Positions 16,775 through 25,449 of a stretch of 38,066 bases of DNA are shown piece by piece. The stretch is from Clostridium tepidum (GTDB taxonomy: Bacteria; Bacillota; Clostridia; Clostridiales; Clostridiaceae): NCBI RefSeq assembly GCF_002008345.1, contig NZ_MRAE01000029.1:1-38066 (forward strand), read 5' to 3'. The notes under the pieces were generated by a model. The model did not search any database, was not told the DNA's origin, and saw only the letters and a list, made by a program, of their open reading frames with translations. Each line of letters begins with the position of its first letter. Position 1 is the first letter of the stretch. A program made the position numbers and the translations under genes.

Positions 16775-18691
16775 ATGAATGTAATTTTAGCAGATAAAGC
16801 AGGATTTTGCTTTGGTGTTAAAAGAGCTTTGGATACAACAATAAATACCAAAGAAAAATTTGAAGGAAAAATTTATACTTTAGGGCCTTTGATACATAAC
16901 AATGATGTAGTTAATCTTTTAAAAGAAAAAGATGTAGAACCTATAAGTATAAAAAATGTAGATAAACTTAATAAAGGGGATACTATTATTATAAGATCTC
17001 ATGGAGTACCACTTCAAACTATAAACTATTTAAAAGATAAAGAGTTAAATATTATAGATACAACTTGCCCTCATGTAGCAAATATACAAATTAAAGCTAA
17101 AAAATATTATGAAGAAGGTTACCAAATAGTAATAGTAGGAGATGAAAATCATCCAGAAGTTATTGGAATAAATGGTTGGTGTAATAATTCTGCTATTATA
17201 TCAAAAGATGGACTAAACATAAATAACCTAAATAAAAAAGTCTGTGTATTATGTCAAACTACAGAAAAACAAGAAAATTGGGAAAAAGTTCTTAATATAT
17301 TAATTAAAAACTCTAGGGAAATACTAGCTTTTAATACTATATGTAATGCGACACAAGTGCGCCAACAGGCTGCAAAAAAACTTTCTGAAAAAGTAGATAG
17401 TATGGTAATTATAGGTGGTAAAAACAGTTCTAATACCACTAAGCTTTATGAAATATGTAAAAACTATTGCAAGAATACAGTACATATTGAAAATGCAAAT
17501 GAAATACCTGAGTATATATACAAGAACTCAAATGTTATAGGTGTTACCGCTGGAGCATCTACACCAGATTGGATTATAAAGGAGGCCATTAATAAAATGA
17601 ATAATAATAACAATATAGTAGAAGTATCAAAAAATGAAATGCTTGAATATATGAATGAAAAAGAGCAGCAAATAGTAGTTGGTAAAGTAGTAAAGGGAAC
17701 TATAGTTTCTTTAAATGAAAATGAATTATTGGTTGATTTAAAATATAAGTCTGAAGGTATTATACCTAAAGAAGAAACCACTTTAAATGAAGAAGGTATA
17801 TTAAAAGATTCCTTTAAAGTAGGAGATGAAATAGAAGCTAAAATAATTAGAATAAAAAATGAAGATGGATATGTAGTATTGTCCTTAAAGGAACTTCAGC
17901 GTGAAAAATCATTAAAAGAATTAAAAGAATCTTTTGAAAACGAAAATACTATAAAAGTCACTGTAAAAGATGCTGTTGATGCTGGATTAATATGCATATA
18001 TAATGGAGTTAGAGTATTTATTCCTGCTTCTCATATAGAGCTTTCTCATGTAGACGACTTAGAAAAATATAAAGGCTTAGAGTTAGAAGTTAATATTATT
18101 GAATTTGTAAAAGATAGATATAAAACTAAAATAGTAGGATCAAGAAGAGATATATTAAAATCTATTAGAGATAAACATATAGAAGAAACTTGGAAAACCT
18201 TAGAAAAAGATACAATAGTAGAAGGAGAAGTAAAAAGATTTACAAACTTCGGGGCTTTTATAGAAATTAACGGTGTAGATGGTTTATTGCATGTTTCAGA
18301 AATGTCTTGGGGTAGAGTAGAAAAACCAGAAGATGTTTTAAAAATTGGAGACAAAATAAAAGTATATATTTTAGACATTGATAAAGAAAATAAAAAACTA
18401 GCTTTAAGTATAAAAAAATTAACAGAGGACCCTTGGAAAAGCGTAGACTTAAAATATCCAATAGGAAATATAGTATTAGGGAAAGTAGTTAGATTTGCAA
18501 GCTTTGGAGCATTCATAGAACTAGAACCTGGTGTAGATGGACTTGTTCATATATCAAAAATAAGTAATAAAAGAATAGAAAAACCGGAAGAAGAATTAAC
18601 TTTAGGAAAAGAGGTTAAAGCTAAAATACTAGAAGTTAACCCAACTGAAAAAAGAATTGCATTAAGCATAAAAGATGTTGAAGAGTTTTAA
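16775..18691 (+). CDS. ispH: IspH-ribosomal protein S1 fusion (HMBPP reductase / S1-domain protein)
   Basis: Bifunctional 638-aa protein seen in clostridia. Residues 1-280 are 4-hydroxy-3-methylbut-2-enyl diphosphate reductase, the last step of the MEP isoprenoid pathway. Its [4Fe-4S] cysteines are C12 (FCFGVKRA), C98 (DTTCPH) and C190 (NTICNATQ), with SHG at 75-77, EXT-type substrate contacts and TAGASTPDW at 258-266. Residues 300-638 hold four S1 OB-fold repeats (about 300-372, 388-456, 480-546, 566-634); the last two are the most canonical (FTNFGAFIE, then VDGLLHVSEMSW). The S1 part likely binds mRNA or 30S, but it has fewer repeats than E. coli RpsA (six), and whether it acts as ribosomal S1 is inferred. 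AGGAGA precedes ATG. It follows cmk, the standard partner of rpsA. Confidence 0.93.
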   Translation: MNVILADKAGFCFGVKRALDTTINTKEKFEGKIYTLGPLIHNNDVVNLLKEKDVEPISIKNVDKLNKGDTIIIRSHGVPLQTINYLKDKELNIIDTTCPHVANIQIKAKKYYEEGYQIVIVGDENHPEVIGINGWCNNSAIISKDGLNINNLNKKVCVLCQTTEKQENWEKVLNILIKNSREILAFNTICNATQVRQQAAKKLSEKVDSMVIIGGKNSSNTTKLYEICKNYCKNTVHIENANEIPEYIYKNSNVIGVTAGASTPDWIIKEAINKMNNNNNIVEVSKNEMLEYMNEKEQQIVVGKVVKGTIVSLNENELLVDLKYKSEGIIPKEETTLNEEGILKDSFKVGDEIEAKIIRIKNEDGYVVLSLKELQREKSLKELKESFENENTIKVTVKDAVDAGLICIYNGVRVFIPASHIELSHVDDLEKYKGLELEVNIIEFVKDRYKTKIVGSRRDILKSIRDKHIEETWKTLEKDTIVEGEVKRFTNFGAFIEINGVDGLLHVSEMSWGRVEKPEDVLKIGDKIKVYILDIDKENKKLALSIKKLTEDPWKSVDLKYPIGNIVLGKVVRFASFGAFIELEPGVDGLVHISKISNKRIEKPEEELTLGKEVKAKILEVNPTEKRIALSIKDVEEF

Positions 18692-18726
18692 AAATATTTA
18701 CAATTAAATTTGTATAATCTTAAATA

Positions 18727-18776
18727 TAAAATATATGTATTAACTAAAAATATTAATACATATATTTTATTTTTTT
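18727..18776 (+). terminator. intrinsic terminator after ispH-rpsA
   Basis: Perfect 17-bp stem (18727-18743 pairing with 18753-18769), 9-base loop, then seven T. Nearly all A/T, so stability is moderate. Confidence 0.75.
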
Positions 18777-18860
18777 AATTATTATTTTTATATATCTTTT
18801 TAGTAATATTCCCTATATCTATTAATATAATTTAATAGATATACTAAGGGAGGAATCTAG

Positions 18861-19919
18861 ATGGGTAATAGAAGAGTTATTAATTATGATGAAAGTCACA
18901 TTACTAAAAAAGAAAGGCAAATGATCAATAAGGTGCTAAGTAAATACAACTTTAATGTTATAGATTTTTCTAAAGTAAGAAGTGTATATAAAATTGAAAC
19001 TACAACAGGAAATAAATGTTTAAAAAGAACTAGACATGGTAAATATAAAATAAGGAATGGATTTATCTTTGTAGAAGAATTGAAAAATGTAGGATTTAAC
19101 AATGTAGCCTCCTATTACAAAACTAAAGATAATAGAAACTATGTAAAGTATAAAAAATGGATATTCTATGCTACAGAATGGATAGATGGTAACGAATGTG
19201 ATTTAAATGATGTATCAGAAGCAGAAAATTGTGCTAAAGTTTTAGCTCAATTTCATAAAGCTACAAAAAAAATTGATATAAATAAATTGAAAATAAAAAA
19301 TCATCTTAAAAAATGGCCTAAAAAATTTAATAAAAGAATATCAGATATGGATAGATTTAGAAGTAACATAGAAAATAAAAAAATTAAAAATGAATTTGAT
19401 ATTATTTACAAAAAACATATAGATAGTTTCTATGAAAGGGCTATGGTAGCACTTTCCTTTTTAAATAAATCTGACTATTATAAATTATCTAAAAACGCTC
19501 AAAAAAATAAAAGTTTATGCCATCATAGTTTTTATTATCAGAATATAATTAAAAAAGGTACAGAATACTATATAATAGATTTAGATAGTATAATAATAGA
19601 TATACAAGTAAATGATTTAGGGAAATATATACGAAGACTTATGACTAAAAAAAGCTATCAGTGGGATTTTGAAAAAGCTAGAAGAATAATAGAAGCTTAC
19701 AATTCCCAAAATAAACTCTCAAAAGAAGAGCTAGAAGTTATGTTATCTTTAATTATATTTCCTCATAAGTTTTGGAAACTAGGGAAAAAGAGATATATAA
19801 AACATAAACATTGGCCTGAAACCAGATATATGAAAAAATTAAATAAAGTTATAAAATATGATGCTATGCAAAAAAAATTTTTAAATAATTATTTAAAATA
19901 TCTAGAACAATATGAATAA
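18861..19919 (+). CDS. CotS-family spore coat protein (kinase-like fold)
   Basis: Member of the CotS/CotI/YutH family, 352 aa: spore-coat proteins with an aminoglycoside-phosphotransferase-like fold. An N-lobe-like part (about 35-110) holds IETTTGNKCLKRTRHGKYK. The APH Brenner-type motif is degenerate here as CHHSFYYQNII (C220, H221, H222) where active kinases have HGDxxxxN, and IDLDS (D240, D242) takes the metal-site place. The catalytic Asp is thus Ser at this site, so phosphotransfer is doubtful. Lys/Tyr-rich composition fits a coat protein. Expression is probably in the mother cell during sporulation; no sporulation promoter could be assigned with confidence. GGGAGG precedes ATG. Confidence 0.8.
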   Translation: MGNRRVINYDESHITKKERQMINKVLSKYNFNVIDFSKVRSVYKIETTTGNKCLKRTRHGKYKIRNGFIFVEELKNVGFNNVASYYKTKDNRNYVKYKKWIFYATEWIDGNECDLNDVSEAENCAKVLAQFHKATKKIDINKLKIKNHLKKWPKKFNKRISDMDRFRSNIENKKIKNEFDIIYKKHIDSFYERAMVALSFLNKSDYYKLSKNAQKNKSLCHHSFYYQNIIKKGTEYYIIDLDSIIIDIQVNDLGKYIRRLMTKKSYQWDFEKARRIIEAYNSQNKLSKEELEVMLSLIIFPHKFWKLGKKRYIKHKHWPETRYMKKLNKVIKYDAMQKKFLNNYLKYLEQYE

Positions 19920-19962
19920 TATAGTATAAATTGACTAAAATTTTATTAAGATTTATACTATA
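19920..19962 (+). promoter_or_regulatory. promoter for the GNAT gene, inside an inverted repeat
   Basis: TTGACT (19931-19936), 17-base spacer, TATACT (19954-19959). A perfect 12-bp inverted repeat, TATAGTATAAAT (19920-19931) and its complement (19951-19962), brackets the promoter and covers the -10. It could be a weak hairpin ending the coat gene or an operator. Confidence 0.5.
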
Positions 19963-19996
19963 AAAGTAACTATAATAATTAACAAAGAGGCTTATT

Positions 19997-20866
19997 ATGT
20001 TTAAATATATTAATTTAAATAAAGATAATATTATAAATTTCAAAGAATTAAATAAATATAATAAAAGTTTTAACTTATTAAATAAAGATTTTTTTGATTT
20101 ATATAATAACTGCAATTTCATACAAAAATTATTTTTAAAAAAGCGAGTAAAATTACTGTACAATAAAAGAGAAGAATGCATTGGATATATATGGTTGAAT
20201 ACTTATAAAAATGTATGTGATATAAATGCTTTAAATATTATAAAAACAGATAATTTAAAAGAAATGTATAGTTGCTTTGTACAATTTATGGGTCAAAATT
20301 TAATTTTCAAATATAACTGTGAATATAATGGTTATAATTACAACATATTAGAATCTATAGGATTTAAAAAAGAGTATGGAGTTCTAGAATTATGTTTAAA
20401 TCTTGAAAAATTCCATAATTTTATACGGATCCCTGAGTATATTCAATTTGAAAATCCTATAATAAATCAACATGAAAAAATAAGATGTTATATACAAAAT
20501 GAAGTTTTTAAAAGTAATACTAGAGTTCCTCTAACCAAAGAGGATATATACTTTGATGAATCCCAAGACTACTATATTAAAGATGCATCTTTTTTTATAA
20601 AGAAAAATAATGAATATATAGGATATGGCCAAGTTATATTAGAAAACAGCATACCTTTTATTGTAAATTTTGGTATAATGCCTAATTTTAGGAATCAAGG
20701 TTATGGAAAAATGCTTTTAAATCATATTTTAAATAAATTAAAGATCAAAGGTTTTCAAAATGTAATGATAAGAGTAAATTCTGAAAATGAAATAGCATTA
20801 AATCTTTATAAATCTTTAGGATTTTTATTATATAAAGAAAAGCATATGTTTATAATGAATACTTAA
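19997..20866 (+). CDS. GNAT-family N-acetyltransferase
   Basis: Acetyl-CoA-dependent acyltransferase of unknown substrate, 289 aa. The C-terminal half (about 150-289) is a clear GNAT domain: FIVNFGIMPNFRNQGYGKML carries motif A with the pyrophosphate-binding R/Q-x-x-G-x-G/A, followed by NVMIRVNSENEIALNLYKSLGF (motif B). The N-terminal half is Asn/Lys/Tyr-rich and looks like a decayed or divergent second GNAT half (ECIGYIWLN, LESIGFKKEYG), so this may be a tandem-GNAT protein. AAAGAGG lies before ATG. It has its own promoter and terminator and is downstream of the coat-protein gene; a link to sporulation is unproven. Confidence 0.8.
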   Translation: MFKYINLNKDNIINFKELNKYNKSFNLLNKDFFDLYNNCNFIQKLFLKKRVKLLYNKREECIGYIWLNTYKNVCDINALNIIKTDNLKEMYSCFVQFMGQNLIFKYNCEYNGYNYNILESIGFKKEYGVLELCLNLEKFHNFIRIPEYIQFENPIINQHEKIRCYIQNEVFKSNTRVPLTKEDIYFDESQDYYIKDASFFIKKNNEYIGYGQVILENSIPFIVNFGIMPNFRNQGYGKMLLNHILNKLKIKGFQNVMIRVNSENEIALNLYKSLGFLLYKEKHMFIMNT

Positions 20867-20889
20867 AATCAAAATAAATATTTATAATA

Positions 20890-20916
20890 AAAAATAACCC
20901 TAAAAGGGTTATTTTT
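20890..20916. terminator. bidirectional terminator between GNAT and aminotransferase genes
   Basis: Perfect 12-bp stem AAAAATAACCCT (20890-20901) pairing with 20905-20916, 3-base loop, A- and T-rich on both sides. Its 3' foot overlaps the stop codon of the convergent aminotransferase. Confidence 0.85.
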
Positions 20917-22105
20917 ATTTGCTATTATATTTTTCTATAGCTAATTTTAATATTTCCATAGCTTCTTTTAAATCTTCACCTTTTAAACAGTAAGAAAGTC
21001 TTATTTCATCTTTTCCTAGGCCCTCTGTCGCATAGAATCCAGCTGCTGGAGCTACCATAACAGTTTTGTTATTATGATTAAATTCAGTTAACATCCATTT
21101 AGTAAATTCTTCTGCATTATCTACAGGAAGTTTAGCCACTATGTAAAAAGCTCCTGTAGGTTTTTCACATACAACTCCAGGAATATTTTTTAATCCTTCA
21201 AACATTATATTGCGTCTATTTTCATATTCAGCTTTCACTTCTGTGAAATAACTTTCTGGAGTATTTATTAAATTAGCTGCTCCAAGTTGTTCTACTGTAG
21301 GAACACATAATCTTGATTGGCATAATTTTAATATTTGATGTATAAGTGCTTTGTTTTTAGACGCTATAAGTCCTATTCTAGCACCACAAGCACTATAACG
21401 TTTAGATATACTATCTATTATTATAACTCTATCTTGTACATCTTCTAGATACATAGCTGATGTATATTTTAATCCATCATATACAAATTCTCTATAAACT
21501 TCATCTGCAATTAAGAATAAATCATGTTCTTTAGCAATGTCTGCAAGCATTCTTAATTCTTCATAGGTATAAACAACACCAGTTGGATTTCCTGGATTTG
21601 AAATTAATATTGCTCTTGTTTTATCAGATATCTTACTTACTATTTCTTCTTTCTTTGGAAGATGAAATCCTTCCTCTGCCTTTGTCAAGAAAGGAACTAC
21701 ATTAACTCCAGCTGACTCAGCAAAACCATTATAGTTTGTATAGAATGGTTCTGGTATTATAATTTCATCTCCCACATCACATAAAGACATTAATGTAAAT
21801 TGAATAGCTTCACTTCCACCATTTGTTGCTAATAATTCATCTTTATCAAAATTTGTATTCCATTGTTTATAATATTTTATAAAGCTTTCTAATAAAATAT
21901 CCATACCTTTAGAATCTGAATATTTTAAAACAGGTTCTGCATAAGATTTTATACCTTCTGCAAAGCATTCTGGAGTTTTAATATCCGGTTGTCCTATATT
22001 TAAATGGAAAACATGGATACCTTTATTTTTAGCTTCAGTTGCATAAGGCGCAAGCTTTCTTATTGGTGAAAATTGCATATCAGATATTCTTTTTGAAAAT
22101 CTCAT
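20915..22105 (-). CDS. class I aminotransferase (PLP-dependent, AspB-like)
   Basis: Fold-type I aminotransferase, 396 aa, cytoplasmic. PLP residues: N173 in NPGNPTG, D201 (IADEVYREF), K235, the Schiff-base lysine, in DSISKRYSACGARIG, R243 for phosphate and R369 for the substrate carboxylate. It resembles the broad Asp/aromatic aminotransferases of clostridia; the amino-donor cannot be fixed from sequence. GGGGGG lies 6 bases before ATG. It is downstream of a 53-codon gene and a second aminotransferase on the same strand with short gaps, so an operon is likely. Transamination would regenerate glutamate for glutamate dehydrogenase in amino-acid fermentation. Confidence 0.9.
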   Translation of the reverse strand: MRFSKRISDMQFSPIRKLAPYATEAKNKGIHVFHLNIGQPDIKTPECFAEGIKSYAEPVLKYSDSKGMDILLESFIKYYKQWNTNFDKDELLATNGGSEAIQFTLMSLCDVGDEIIIPEPFYTNYNGFAESAGVNVVPFLTKAEEGFHLPKKEEIVSKISDKTRAILISNPGNPTGVVYTYEELRMLADIAKEHDLFLIADEVYREFVYDGLKYTSAMYLEDVQDRVIIIDSISKRYSACGARIGLIASKNKALIHQILKLCQSRLCVPTVEQLGAANLINTPESYFTEVKAEYENRRNIMFEGLKNIPGVVCEKPTGAFYIVAKLPVDNAEEFTKWMLTEFNHNNKTVMVAPAAGFYATEGLGKDEIRLSYCLKGEDLKEAMEILKLAIEKYNSK

Positions 22106-22138
22106 TATTTTTACCCCCCATTAATGAATATTTAAAAT

Positions 22139-22300
22139 TTAATAAAACATATTTTCTTTTGGAACATAACTTGATTTTAAATTAATTAAAACATTTTCTG
22201 TTGCTATCTTATTGTAGTAACTTCTATCTATAATACAATCATACTTCAATTTGTCCTTATATACATCATTTTCATCTCCTAAAACCTTTACATCATACAT
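22139..22300 (-). CDS. small unknown protein between two aminotransferase genes (53 aa)
   Basis: A 53-codon frame from ATG 22300 to TAA 22139 with a strong ribosome binding site, AGAAGGAGATG, placed 9 bases before the start. It begins MYDVKVLGDENDVYKDKLKY and continues with a mixed-charge sequence (one Cys, C22; IIDRSYYNKIATENVLINLK near 23-42), ending KENMFY. No membrane segment or signal peptide. I do not recognise the family. It fills the gap between the two aminotransferase genes on the same strand, so it is probably co-transcribed with them. The spaced ribosome binding site and balanced codon use argue for real coding; conservation would settle it. Confidence 0.65.
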   Translation of the reverse strand: MYDVKVLGDENDVYKDKLKYDCIIDRSYYNKIATENVLINLKSSYVPKENMFY

Positions 22301-22385
22301 ATAAATCATCTCCTTCTAGTTTTATTTTATCCTAAAAGGAGATAATTTATTTTACTAAAATAGGCTTTACTAAAATAATTTAATA

Positions 22386-23576
22386 TTATTTATAATGTTT
22401 TTCTAAAACTTTTCCTAATCTTTTTACGCCTTCAACTATTTTATCATCACTCATACAAGAATAGTTTAATCTAAAATAGTTTTCATGTCCTCCATTAGGG
22501 AAGAAAGAACCACCAGGTACATAAGCAACATTTTCAGCTAAAGCATCTTTCATTAATTCCTTAGCATCTAAATCTTCTCTTAACTCAACCCATGTAAATA
22601 ATCCTCCAACAGGATGAGTGTATTTTACTCCTTCTGGGAAGTATTTTTTCATACTATCTAACATTAAATCTCTGCGTTTTTCATATACTTTCTTAATTTT
22701 TTCTATATGTTCATTTAAATCATATTTTTGCATAAACATAGCAGCTGCTCTTTGATCTAATGTACCAGCTTGCAAATCCACACCTTGTTTTACTATTATA
22801 TATTTATCTAATATTTCTTTTTCAGCACAAATCCATGCAACTCTTAATCCTGGACAGAAGTTTTTAGAAAAAGTTCCAAGATAGATAACCCATCCTTCTT
22901 TATCAAAACTCTTTATAGATGGATGTCTTTTACCTTCATATATAAGATCTCCGTATGGATTATCTTCTATTACAGGTATTTCATATTCTGCAGCTAATTC
23001 TGCTATTCTTTTTCTTCTATCATCTGGCATAGTTCTACCAGTTGGATTTTGAAAATCCGGAATTGTATATATCATTTTAACTTTTCCTTTATTTTCTGCT
23101 AAAGCTTTTTCTAGTTCTTCTATAATCATTCCATTATCATCCATAGGTATTTCAACAAACTTAGGTCTATAAGATTTAAACGCATTTATAGCTCCTAAGT
23201 AACTAGGACTTTCACAAATAACTATATCTCCTTCATTCAAGAAAATTTTAGCTGAAAATTCTATACCTTGTTGGGAACCATTAGTTATAGCTATATTCTC
23301 ATAAGAAACGTTTACACCAGCTGGTTTCATTCTTTCATTTGCTATAATCTCTCTTAATGGTTTGTAACCTTCAGTAGAGCTATATTGTAATGCTTCTCTT
23401 CCTTGAGTATCTAATACTTCTTGCATTATACCTTTCATTTCTTCTACAGGAAATAATTCTGGTGCTGGCAATCCTCCTGCAAAAGAAATTATTTCAGGCA
23501 TTTCGGTTAATTTTAGTAGTTCTCTTATCTCTGATGCTTTTAATCCTTTTGCTCTTTCTGAAAAACGTATATTCAT
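22386..23576 (-). CDS. class I aminotransferase (2-aminoadipate/LysN-like PLP enzyme)
   Basis: Fold-type I aminotransferase, 396 aa. The start is ATG 23576, with GGAGGG 9 bases before it; a longer in-frame start at 23612 lies upstream of that site and reads through it. Sequence resembles the AAT domain of MocR proteins and LysN/2-aminoadipate aminotransferases, without the GntR DNA-binding domain: MPEIISFAGGLPAPELFP at 26-43, N177 in NPTG, D205 and Y208 in EDNPYGD, K238, the PLP lysine, in GTFSKNF, then R245. Likely substrates are aromatic, branched-chain or aminoadipate-type amino acids; which is not decided. First gene of the three-gene minus-strand group. Confidence 0.9.
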   Translation of the reverse strand: MNIRFSERAKGLKASEIRELLKLTEMPEIISFAGGLPAPELFPVEEMKGIMQEVLDTQGREALQYSSTEGYKPLREIIANERMKPAGVNVSYENIAITNGSQQGIEFSAKIFLNEGDIVICESPSYLGAINAFKSYRPKFVEIPMDDNGMIIEELEKALAENKGKVKMIYTIPDFQNPTGRTMPDDRRKRIAELAAEYEIPVIEDNPYGDLIYEGKRHPSIKSFDKEGWVIYLGTFSKNFCPGLRVAWICAEKEILDKYIIVKQGVDLQAGTLDQRAAAMFMQKYDLNEHIEKIKKVYEKRRDLMLDSMKKYFPEGVKYTHPVGGLFTWVELREDLDAKELMKDALAENVAYVPGGSFFPNGGHENYFRLNYSCMSDDKIVEGVKRLGKVLEKHYK

Positions 23577-24032
23577 TAGCAAATCCCTCCAAAAATATAA
23601 TAGGTTAATCAATACCTTTATAAATATTTATTCTACAAGTACTCATTATATCCTTCTTTTCAATATATAAAAAATTAAAAAAATTTTCAAAAAAATTCAG
23701 TAATGTTAAAATTTTATCATTTTTTTTGTAATATTTTACCTGAAATTATCAATAAATAATGATTAATGCTTTTTTTGTCATCTATATCAAATTATATTTT
23801 TATATAAATTATGCTAAAATAAATATCTTTTATTTTTACAATATATAAGGCTTAAAAAAATACTATATTGAAAAACTTTTAATATGTTATTAATTTATCA
23901 TATAATATAAATTATTATTATAACTTTAATTATATTCTTTGTTCATATTATGCATTATATTATTAGAATTTATTAATAAAATATAGTATAATGTATAAGT
24001 CAAATTTTTTAAATTTATGAGGTGAACAGATA
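23577..24032. other. divergent promoter region between aminotransferase and miaB
   Basis: About 455 bases, no gene. On the minus strand TATAAT at 23650-23645 is a good -10 for the aminotransferase group, and a CodY-like sequence (23682-23696, 13 of 15 to AATTTTCWGAAAATT) lies just upstream of its -35 position. On the plus strand TATAAT at 23987-23992 is a good -10 for miaB, with a weak -35. The middle is plain A/T-rich sequence. Confidence 0.45.
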
Positions 24033-25385
24033 GTGAATGAAATTTTAAGTACACAAGATATAAATGTTGTAGGTAAATTTTTTATAGAGACCTGGGGATG
24101 TCAAATGAATGAAGAAGATTCAGAAAAACTCTCCGGTATGTTAAAAAAGGAAGGATATATACGAACTGAAGAAAGAGAAAATGCAGATGTAATAATATTT
24201 AATACTTGTTGTGTTAGAGAAAATGCTGAACTTAAAGTATACGGTAACTTAGGAATACTTAAAGGTTTAAAAACTAAAAATCCGAATTTAATCATAGCTG
24301 TAACTGGTTGTATGATGCAACAAAAAGGTATGGCAGAAACTATTAAAAAGAAGTTTCCTTTTGTAGATATTATAATAGGTACTCATAATCTACATAACTT
24401 TACAAATTATTTAACTGAAGTGAAAAAGAAGCATACATCTGTATTAAAAGTACAAGAAAAAGAAGATGGTATAATAGAAAATCTGCCAATAGATAGAAAA
24501 AATACTATGAAAGCTTTTGTTACTATAATGTATGGATGCAATAATTTTTGTACTTATTGTATAGTGCCTTATGTTAGAGGAAGAGAAAGAAGTAGAACTC
24601 CTGAAAATATAGAAAATGAAATCAAAAAATTAGTTTCAGAAGGTTATAAAGAAGTAACTTTACTAGGGCAAAATGTTAATTCTTATGGTAAAGACTTAGA
24701 ACCAAAAGTTACTTTTGCTAAACTTTTAGAAAGAGTAAATAATATAGAAGGACTAGAAAGAGTAAGATTTATGACTTCACACCCAAAGGATCTAACAGAT
24801 GATGTTATAGAGGCAATTGCTAAATGTGATAAATTATGCGAACAAATTCATCTTCCTGTACAATCAGGTTCTAGTAATATATTGAAAAAAATGAATAGAC
24901 ATTATGATAGAGAAAAATATTTAAATGTAGTATCTAAAATAAAAAAACTTATACCTAATGTAGCAATTTCTACTGATATAATAGTAGGATTCCCTGGAGA
25001 AACTGAAAAAGACTTTGAAGATACATTAAGTCTAGTAAAAGAAGTAGAATATGATTCTGCTTTTACATTTTTATATTCTATAAGAAAAGGAACCCCAGCT
25101 GCTAAATTTGAAAATCAAGTACCTGAAGATATAAAACACGAAAGATTTAATAGATTAGTAGAAATAGTTAATGAAATAAGTGCTAAAAAAAACAAAGCTT
25201 ATGAAGGAAGAATAGAAGAAGTTTTAGTAGAGGGTACTAGTAAAAATGATAAAAATAAATTAATGGGTAGAACAAGAACAGGAAAACTTGTTAACTTTAA
25301 TGGAAATAAAGATTCTATAGGAAAACTTGTTAATGTTAAAATAACAAAAGCAAACTCTTTTTCACTAACAGGAGAAGAAATTTAA
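24033..25385 (+). CDS. miaB: tRNA-2-methylthio-N6-isopentenyladenosine synthase MiaB
   Basis: Radical-SAM methylthiotransferase that adds a methylthio group at C2 of i6A37 in tRNAs reading UNN codons, after MiaA (encoded downstream) has made i6A; 450 aa. N-terminal UPF0004 domain with auxiliary-cluster cysteines C23 (WGCQMN), C59 (NTCCVRE) and C93 (TGCMMQ). Radical-SAM cluster C169-x3-C173-x2-C176 ([22 protein letters not shown]). C-terminal TRAM domain from about 385. The start is GTG 24033 with GAGGTG 8 bases before; no ATG fits the frame there. A hairpin terminator separates it from mutS, so read-through or separate promoters decide co-expression. Confidence 0.95.
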   Translation: MNEILSTQDINVVGKFFIETWGCQMNEEDSEKLSGMLKKEGYIRTEERENADVIIFNTCCVRENAELKVYGNLGILKGLKTKNPNLIIAVTGCMMQQKGMAETIKKKFPFVDIIIGTHNLHNFTNYLTEVKKKHTSVLKVQEKEDGIIENLPIDRKNTMKAFVTIMYGCNNFCTYCIVPYVRGRERSRTPENIENEIKKLVSEGYKEVTLLGQNVNSYGKDLEPKVTFAKLLERVNNIEGLERVRFMTSHPKDLTDDVIEAIAKCDKLCEQIHLPVQSGSSNILKKMNRHYDREKYLNVVSKIKKLIPNVAISTDIIVGFPGETEKDFEDTLSLVKEVEYDSAFTFLYSIRKGTPAAKFENQVPEDIKHERFNRLVEIVNEISAKKNKAYEGRIEEVLVEGTSKNDKNKLMGRTRTGKLVNFNGNKDSIGKLVNVKITKANSFSLTGEEI

Positions 25386-25394
25386 ATATAAACC

Positions 25395-25422
25395 AAAAAG
25401 CTCTTATAAAGAGCTTTTTTTA
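25395..25422 (+). terminator. intrinsic terminator between miaB and mutS
   Basis: Perfect 11-bp stem AAAAAGCTCTT (25395-25405) pairing with 25409-25419, 3-base loop, T-run of eight at the foot. Only 27 bases before mutS, so it may attenuate rather than block read-through. Confidence 0.8.
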
Positions 25423-25449
25423 AAACAAATATTTTAAGGAGGAAAAAAT

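Noticed and set aside
25395..25422. Attenuator control of mutS
   Set aside because: The hairpin is an ordinary terminator for miaB; no leader peptide or alternative fold is visible in the 27 bases before mutS.
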